A DNA stretch of 34,192 nt from the NCBI GenBank assembly GCA_016778745.1, contig JADHOZ010000005.1, positions 1-34,192 of the forward strand, written 5' to 3'. The notes under the pieces are model-generated. The model made no database searches. It worked only from the letters and a program-made list of their open reading frames with translations, and was not told where the DNA came from. The translations under genes were made by a program, and so were the position numbers. This DNA comes from Rickettsiales bacterium. GTDB lineage: Bacteria > Pseudomonadota > Alphaproteobacteria > Rickettsiales > UBA1997. Below, one piece after another: positions 28,562-34,192 of this stretch. Position 1 is the first letter of the stretch, and the number at the start of each line of letters is the position of its first letter.

Positions 28562-29428
28562 CTAAATTTTTAATTCTACTATCACCGGACAGTGATCTGA
28601 GGCTTTTTCTTGATCTCTTACCCCTCTATCTTCTATTCTTGCATCTGTGATTCTATCTGAAGCAAGAGGTGAGGTTAGTAAGTAATCAATTCTCATTCCT
28701 TTATTATGTTGCCACGAACCGCCGCGATAATCCCACCAAGAAAAGTTTTGCGTATCTACGCCGGAGAATTTTCTGAAAGAATCATCTAAACCCAGATGTA
28801 ATAATTGACGAAATTTTTGTCGTTCAAGATCGTGAAAACATACAGTATTTTTTAGGCTTTTTGGATCATACACATCTATTTCTTCTGCACCAACATTGTA
28901 ATCTCCGCCAAAAATTTGTATTTCATCATAGGTTAGTAATTCCTTGAAGTGAGCATTAAGGCGATCAAAAAAATCCATTTTATATTTAAACTTTTCGCTA
29001 TCTTCTAGCTTCTCACCATCTTGCAAAGAACCGCCTCCATTAGGTACATAAATTGAAGAAACGCGAATAACTTGATCTTGAATTGGTATCACACATTCGA
29101 TATATCTGGCTTGTGGATCGGGACTCCCCTTATCTAAGGGGAGTCGAGTTGGCGCGTTAGCGCAACGAGCGGGATTGCATAAATCCCTAACCACTTCTTC
29201 AATTTTAAATTTAGACAAAATCGCCACACCATTGTAAGTCTTCTGCCCATTCACTGCCGCATTGTAGCCAGCATCCAATAATTCATCAAAAGGAAATTTT
29301 TCTTCTAGGCATTTTAATTCCTGCAAACACACAATATCAACATGCGATTCCTTCAGCCACTTCAACAAATTAGGCAATCTTGCATTGATTGAATTAACAT
29401 TAAACGAAGCTATTGTTACTTTAGACAT
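28562..29428 (-). CDS. xthA: Exodeoxyribonuclease III with an in-frame insertion
   Basis: 288 aa: 'IASFNVNSINARLPNLLKWL', 'DIVCLQELKC', 'YNGVAILSK', 'IFGGDYNVGAEEIDVYDPK', 'WWDYRGGSWQHNKGMRIDYLLTS', 'ASDHCPVIVEL'. Confidence 0.95.
   Translation of the reverse strand: MSKVTIASFNVNSINARLPNLLKWLKESHVDIVCLQELKCLEEKFPFDELLDAGYNAAVNGQKTYNGVAILSKFKIEEVVRDLCNPARCANAPTRLPLDKGSPDPQARYIECVIPIQDQVIRVSSIYVPNGGGSLQDGEKLEDSEKFKYKMDFFDRLNAHFKELLTYDEIQIFGGDYNVGAEEIDVYDPKSLKNTVCFHDLERQKFRQLLHLGLDDSFRKFSGVDTQNFSWWDYRGGSWQHNKGMRIDYLLTSPLASDRITDARIEDRGVRDQEKASDHCPVIVELKI
29122..29187. repeat. Triple-hairpin, GC-rich element inside xthA (RPE-like candidate)
   Basis: GACTCCCCTT-ATCT-AAGGGGAGTC (29122-29145); GC.CGTT-AGCGC-AACG.GC (29152-29170); GGGATT-GCATA-AATCCC (29171-29187). 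Encodes CNPARCANAPTRLPLDKGS in frame. Confidence 0.65.
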
Positions 29429-29866
29429 TTATTTGATATTTTTCATAAAGTGAAATCCGCGAATGTAGTATCCCTCTTTAAAATAAAGTGAATGCGATCT
29501 TTTATTTTGCGAATAAGAATCCAGTACAATTTGTTCACAACCAGATTTCTTACCAATATTTATAATATGTCGCAAAATTTTCTTCCCTATTCCCTTACCT
29601 CTACAAGATGGATCCACAACCAAATTAGAAACCTGAACATATCTCTTACAATAAAGCATAACAAAAATCCAATATCCAGCAACACCGACCAATTTATCAT
29701 CCATAAAAGCTCCGATCATCTTGTAATCATTGCGCTTTACCATCTCTGCAATTAGTTTTTCATATTCCTCAAAAGACATTTTATCGTACATATATCTGAC
29801 TACATTAAAGGCTTGCATCATCTCTTTGTCATCAAGCTGCCTAACAATAATAATATCTTTGGCCAT
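29429..29866 (-). CDS. GNAT family N-acetyltransferase
   Basis: 145 aa with 'VSNLVVDPSCRGKGIGKKILRHIINIGKKSGCEQIVLDSYSQNKRSHSLYFKEGYY'. Confidence 0.88.
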   Translation of the reverse strand: MAKDIIIVRQLDDKEMMQAFNVVRYMYDKMSFEEYEKLIAEMVKRNDYKMIGAFMDDKLVGVAGYWIFVMLYCKRYVQVSNLVVDPSCRGKGIGKKILRHIINIGKKSGCEQIVLDSYSQNKRSHSLYFKEGYYIRGFHFMKNIK

Positions 29867-29867
29867 A

Positions 29868-31292
29868 TTACAAATTTTTTAATTGCTCTTCCAAATTGGA
29901 CGCCATGTAAGTAATATTTCCCGCACCAACACACAAAACCATATCGCCCTCTTGAATTAATGGCTTTATGACTCTCGCCAAGTCATCTTCATTTTCGAGT
30001 TTAATAACATTTTCATGACCAACTTTTTTAATCCCCAAAACCAAGTCATCTTGCCTAGCGCCTTCGATTGACTCTTGACCAGCTGAATAAATATCGCAAA
30101 CAATCACATAGTTCGCTTCAGAGACGCTATTACAAAATTCATCAAACAAACTACTTAATCTCGAATATTTGTGCGGCTGCAATACGCAGACGATTTTTTT
30201 ATCGCCAACCACTTGTCTAGCCGCCTTTAGAGTCGCTATAATTTCAGTAGGATGATGGGCATAATCATCAATGATTGGTGCACCTAAATAGTCTCCAACC
30301 TTAGTAAATCTTCGCTTCACACCACTACATTTAGACAGTCCCACTTTGATATTATCAAATGAAATACCTAAATGATTACTAATTGCAATAGCCACTAAAG
30401 CATTGGAAATATTGTGAATCCCATAAGCGCTAATTTTAATATCCTTAATTTCTTTTCCATCTTTAAATGCAACATCAAACTCAAAACCGCTGGCGCTAGA
30501 TCTAATATTTTTAGCACATAAATCAGCCTTTTCATCTTCTATTGAGTAGCTAAATAAATAATCATTGTCACCTTTTAACTTTTCGTAAAGGTCTCTTGCC
30601 CCCTCATCATCAACACAAATAGCACAAAAGCCTTTTTTGTCACCAATTTGCCTAACATATTTCTCGTAATATTGCTTTTGCTTCTCAAATGAACCACCAT
30701 AAGCAGGGTGCTCAAGATGTTCAGCTTCAATGTTAGTAATCGCTCCAATATCAGTTGGCAAATCAACAAAACTTCCATCCGATTCATCAGACTCCGCAAC
30801 CAAATATTTACCTTTACCAATCTTAGCATTAGAACCAAAGTAATGAATAACGCCACCATTAACTACAACCGGATCCAAAGCTGCAAATTCCAAAACCAAA
30901 GACGTCATCGCCGTAGTACTAGTCTTGCCATGAGTTCCCGCAATGGTAACATTAATGTAATTCTGCATGACTATTGCTAATAATTCAGCTCGAGTAATAA
31001 TTGGAATCCCCTTATCCTTAGCAGCTCGAATTTCTGGATTCTCATCTTTAATAATCGACGTTTTAATTACCAAACTAACATCATCACCAATATTTTCATA
31101 TTTTTGACCCACAACATAGTCAATATCCTTAGATTGAAGCTTGGAGGTTAAATAATTTTCACATAAATCTGATCCCTGAACTGGAACCGAAAACTCACGC
31201 AATAGTAATGCCAAGGCACTCATTCCAATGCCACCTAAGCCAATAAAATGGACTTTTTTTTGATTTTTTAAATCTTGAAAATTCATTAACAA
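29868..31292 (-). CDS. murC: UDP-N-acetylmuramate--L-alanine ligase
   Basis: 474 aa: 'VHFIGLGGIGMSALALLL', 'VTIAGTHGKTSTTAMT', 'YLVAESDESDGSFVDL', 'DDYAHHPTEIIATLKAAR', 'LQPHKYSR'. Confidence 0.97.
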   Translation of the reverse strand: MLMNFQDLKNQKKVHFIGLGGIGMSALALLLREFSVPVQGSDLCENYLTSKLQSKDIDYVVGQKYENIGDDVSLVIKTSIIKDENPEIRAAKDKGIPIITRAELLAIVMQNYINVTIAGTHGKTSTTAMTSLVLEFAALDPVVVNGGVIHYFGSNAKIGKGKYLVAESDESDGSFVDLPTDIGAITNIEAEHLEHPAYGGSFEKQKQYYEKYVRQIGDKKGFCAICVDDEGARDLYEKLKGDNDYLFSYSIEDEKADLCAKNIRSSASGFEFDVAFKDGKEIKDIKISAYGIHNISNALVAIAISNHLGISFDNIKVGLSKCSGVKRRFTKVGDYLGAPIIDDYAHHPTEIIATLKAARQVVGDKKIVCVLQPHKYSRLSSLFDEFCNSVSEANYVIVCDIYSAGQESIEGARQDDLVLGIKKVGHENVIKLENEDDLARVIKPLIQEGDMVLCVGAGNITYMASNLEEQLKNL

Positions 31293-31358
31293 AACGATAA
31301 ACCTTAAAAGAAAGAAGGCGTCTTTTTAAATCAATTTAAATTTATTTGCAAAAGATTA

Positions 31359-32015
31359 ATGGCAAAAAAACCAAACAGAGAAACAATCAACAAAATATTC
31401 GAAATCTGGCAACAAGGCAATCCCCATCCCAAAACTGAACTAGAATATGTTAATAACTTTACATTACTTGTAGCCGTTGTTCTCTCCGCCCAAAGTACGG
31501 ACGTTGGCGTTAATAAAGCAACGAAAAAACTCTTTGAAATTGTCACCACCCCAGAAGAGATGGTTGCACTTGGCGAAGAAAAACTAAAAAAATACATCTC
31601 AACCATCGGTCTTTTTAACTCGAAAGCTAAAAATGTCATTAAATTGTCATGCGATCTAATTAATAAACATGATAGCGAAGTCCCCGAAGACTTTAACAAA
31701 TTAGTTACACTCGCAGGAGTTGGTCAAAAAACCGCTAATGTAATCCTAAATTGCGCCTTTGGCCACCCAACCATTGCAGTGGACACGCATGTTTTTAGAG
31801 TCTCAAACAGACTAGGCTTTGCCAATTGCAAAACCCCAGAAAAAACCGAGATTGCCATCCTAAAAACCATCCCCAGAAAATGGCAAAACCATGCCCATCA
31901 CTGGATGATCTTACATGGTAGATATGTATGCAAAGCACAAAAACCTCTTTGCACTAAATGTCGGATTAACGAATTTTGTAAATCCAAAGATAAAAATTAT
32001 GAAATTAAAAAATAA
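31359..32015 (+). CDS. nth: Endonuclease III
   Basis: 218 aa: 'FTLLVAVVLSAQSTDVGVNKAT', 'LVTLAGVGQKTANVILNCAFGHPTIAVDTHVFRVSNRLG', Fe-S motif 'CKAQKPLCTKCRINEFC'. Confidence 0.97.
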   Translation: MAKKPNRETINKIFEIWQQGNPHPKTELEYVNNFTLLVAVVLSAQSTDVGVNKATKKLFEIVTTPEEMVALGEEKLKKYISTIGLFNSKAKNVIKLSCDLINKHDSEVPEDFNKLVTLAGVGQKTANVILNCAFGHPTIAVDTHVFRVSNRLGFANCKTPEKTEIAILKTIPRKWQNHAHHWMILHGRYVCKAQKPLCTKCRINEFCKSKDKNYEIKK

Positions 32016-33435
32016 AAATCTTTTTCAAGAAAAATGCCTAATTAACGGAAAGTTCATTAGTGGCACAAAGACAATCGATGTTTCTAATCCCGCCAATAAT
32101 AAAAAAATCGGCTCCGTCCCTGATCTAGGTAAAAAAGAAACAAAAGACACCATAAAACAGGCGCAAAAAGCCTTTGAACAGTGGAAAAACTACAGCCCCC
32201 AAAAAAGATCACACATATTAAGAAATTGGTTTGAATTAATCATTGAAAATAGCGACGATCTTGCCTTGATTCTAACAACAGAACAAGGAAAACCTCTAAG
32301 CGAAGCAAAAAACGAAATTATTTACGGTGCAAATTTTGTCGAATTCTACGCCGAAGAAGCAAAGAGAATCAAAGGTGAAACAATCTTAGCCCCTAATAAC
32401 AATCAAAAAATAATCACCGAACCAGAGCCAGTCGGTGTCGTTGCTGCCATCACTCCCTGGAACTTTCCATCAGCCATGATTACCCGAAAAGTTTCTCCTG
32501 CGCTATCTGCCGGATGTAGCGTTGTCCTCAAACCATCAGAATTAACCCCATTTTCTGCTTTAGCCTTAGGATATTTAGCAACAAAAGCTGGTATTCCAGA
32601 TGGTGTATTAAATATTATTACCGGCCAAGCCAAAGCAATTGGCGAAGAGCTCTGCGAAAATGTCAGCATTAGAAAATTAAGCTTCACTGGCTCAACAAAA
32701 ATCGGCAAATTACTCAACACACAATGCGCCTGCGACATTAAAAAAATATCACTCGAGCTTGGCGGCAATGCTCCTTTTATTATCTGCAAAGATGCCAACA
32801 TTGACCTAGCAATTAAAGGCGTAATGCACGCCAAATTTAGAAATGGCGGCCAAGCATGCACCTGTGTCAATAGAATATTAGTAGACAATGAAATACACGA
32901 CGAATTCACTAAAAAACTAATAAAAGAAACCAAAAAATTAACAATAGGTGATGGCACAAATCCACAAACCAAAATTGGCCCCATGATTAATAAAGCAGCC
33001 AAAGAAAAAATATCCAACCTACTTGCAGACGCCATTCAAAACGGTGCGAAAGTAGAATTAGGCAACAAAAAAGACAAAGACCAATTTTTTACCCCAACAA
33101 TCCTAACCAATGTCACCAACAATATGAAAATTGCCAAAGAGGAAATATTTGGCCCAATTGCCGCCATCCAAACATTCAACACAGTTGATGAAGCAATCAA
33201 ACGTGCCAACGACACCAATTATGGCCTAGGCTCCTACATCTACGCCCAAAACCAATCAACAATATTTAAAATCTCAAATGCGCTACAATTTGGAATGGTT
33301 GCAATCAACCATGATTCCTTTGCTACTGAACTAGCGCCATTTGGCGGCATCAAACATTCTGGTTTCGGCCGTGAAGGCTCGTCTCTTGGAATCAAAGAAT
33401 TCCAAAACATCAAAACTCTTCACATTAAATTTTAA
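31999..33435 (+). CDS. gabD: NAD(P)-dependent succinate-semialdehyde / aldehyde dehydrogenase
   Basis: 'VGVVAAITPWNFPSAMITRKVSPALSAGCSVVLKPSELTPFSALAL', 'LSFTGSTKIGKLL', 'ISLELGGNAPFIICKDANID', 'FRNGGQACTCVNRI'. Start at Met 31999 preferred; the ORF-track start at 31915 lies inside nth. Confidence 0.88.
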   Translation: MKLKNKNLFQEKCLINGKFISGTKTIDVSNPANNKKIGSVPDLGKKETKDTIKQAQKAFEQWKNYSPQKRSHILRNWFELIIENSDDLALILTTEQGKPLSEAKNEIIYGANFVEFYAEEAKRIKGETILAPNNNQKIITEPEPVGVVAAITPWNFPSAMITRKVSPALSAGCSVVLKPSELTPFSALALGYLATKAGIPDGVLNIITGQAKAIGEELCENVSIRKLSFTGSTKIGKLLNTQCACDIKKISLELGGNAPFIICKDANIDLAIKGVMHAKFRNGGQACTCVNRILVDNEIHDEFTKKLIKETKKLTIGDGTNPQTKIGPMINKAAKEKISNLLADAIQNGAKVELGNKKDKDQFFTPTILTNVTNNMKIAKEEIFGPIAAIQTFNTVDEAIKRANDTNYGLGSYIYAQNQSTIFKISNALQFGMVAINHDSFATELAPFGGIKHSGFGREGSSLGIKEFQNIKTLHIKF

Positions 33436-33525
33436 TGAACGTGGGGTCGGGTCATAGCCTTCGTCTCATTAAAAACTAAAGTTAAGTAAAAACCCGATGG
33501 TACTTGCGTCTGCAAATTTATGCCA

Positions 33526-33564
33526 AAAAATGAAATTTGAACACTATGTTCAAATTTCATTTTT
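33526..33564. repeat. Perfect palindrome, copy B of the two-copy hairpin
   Basis: AAAAATGAAATTTGAACA-CTA-TGTTCAAATTTCATTTTT, 18-bp stem with the same CTA loop and core as copy A. Confidence 0.88.
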
Positions 33565-33568
33565 GCGC

Positions 33569-33600
33569 AAAAAAAAGGCTGCACTGACCCCAATACAGCC
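33569..33600 (-). terminator. Intrinsic terminator of the minus-strand TrkA-N gene
   Basis: Minus strand: GGCTG-tattggggtcagtg-CAGCC-TTTTTTTT, about 20 nt past the stop at 33620. Confidence 0.65.
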
Positions 33601-33619
33601 CTTAATAAATAAAAAATTT

Positions 33620-34192
33620 CTACTTCAAAATTGCCGCCACTTCTTTATCTGTCTTAACATTACCTTCTCTAACAATAACGAATATCGCCTTAGCATTAAT
33701 AACCCTCTTAGTTGACGGATTACTAATGATTGCACCGGAAGTATCTTCATAGGCAATTGGAATTCCCAGATCACCAGATGTTAATTTCTGCACAACATCA
33801 AGCCATTTTTCTTCGACCTCAATCTCATATTTCACACATTCTTGGCCAAAACTATCAAATAACGTCTCTATTACCTTCTCAGACCCCGGAGCCAAAATAG
33901 ATCGGACTAATAATTCCGGATATGTTCTAATTGGTCTAAGCACACTATCCGCACCAACTTTGCGAATCCTTGCTCTATTTTCATCTTGCGCAACTTCAGC
34001 AATAATTCTTGCTTTAACACCCATATCACGCAAACGATCCACTAACTCAAAATTGATACTATCCGAGGTAATATCAAATCTATCCTTTGACAAAATCACA
34101 ATGGTATCAGCACTTTTAATATTAGCCGCTTCTAGTGCCGCTTGACTTAAATCATTTTTTGAAACATGGACGACATTAAGGTTTCTTAATCT
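33620..34192 (-). CDS. TrkA-N / RCK-domain potassium channel-like protein (5' end outside window)
   Basis: 'ANIKSADTIVILSKDRFDITSDSINFELVDRLRDMGVKARIIAEVAQDENRARIRKVGADSVLRPI'. Frame stays open to the window edge (...RLRNLNVVHVSKNDLSQAALEAANIKSADTIVI). Confidence 0.8.
   Translation of the reverse strand, partial: RLRNLNVVHVSKNDLSQAALEAANIKSADTIVILSKDRFDITSDSINFELVDRLRDMGVKARIIAEVAQDENRARIRKVGADSVLRPIRTYPELLVRSILAPGSEKVIETLFDSFGQECVKYEIEVEEKWLDVVQKLTSGDLGIPIAYEDTSGAIISNPSTKRVINAKAIFVIVREGNVKTDKEVAAILK

Noticed and set aside
31915-31998. N-terminal extension of the aldehyde dehydrogenase ORF
   Set aside because: It is nth coding sequence read in another frame; ALDH homology begins near the Met at 31999.

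Overview
AT-rich, gene-dense bacterial segment, most likely from an alphaproteobacterium and possibly Rickettsiales-related. The evidence is a circularly permuted two-piece tmRNA gene, an alphaproteobacterial-type SspB, and a split PntAB subunit. Most of the window is housekeeping genes: tRNA-Gln, thiC, pepP-like, radA, waaA, ubiH-like, fumC, tpiA, rnd, pal, murE, pyrF, plsY, sspB, the C-terminal half of carB, xthA, murC, nth, gabD-like and a TrkA-N protein. I saw no CRISPR array, prophage or IS element. The most unusual items are: (1) a 521-aa protein with a caspase-like (clan CD) His/Cys dyad, degenerate ankyrin repeats and a C-terminal CSVM that matches a eukaryotic CaaX prenylation box; (2) a GC-rich triple-hairpin element inserted in frame in xthA, resembling the behaviour of Rickettsia palindromic elements; (3) a permuted tmRNA with a 21-aa tag containing an ANDNF-ANDNV duplication and an atypical -AAIA end, head-to-head with sspB; (4) a stand-alone C-terminal half of CarB; (5) a 25-nt palindromic core found at two distant 3' gene ends with different but still self-complementary flanks; (6) a 783-aa unrecognised protein. 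All calls come from reading the sequence and supplied ORFs; no database search was run.
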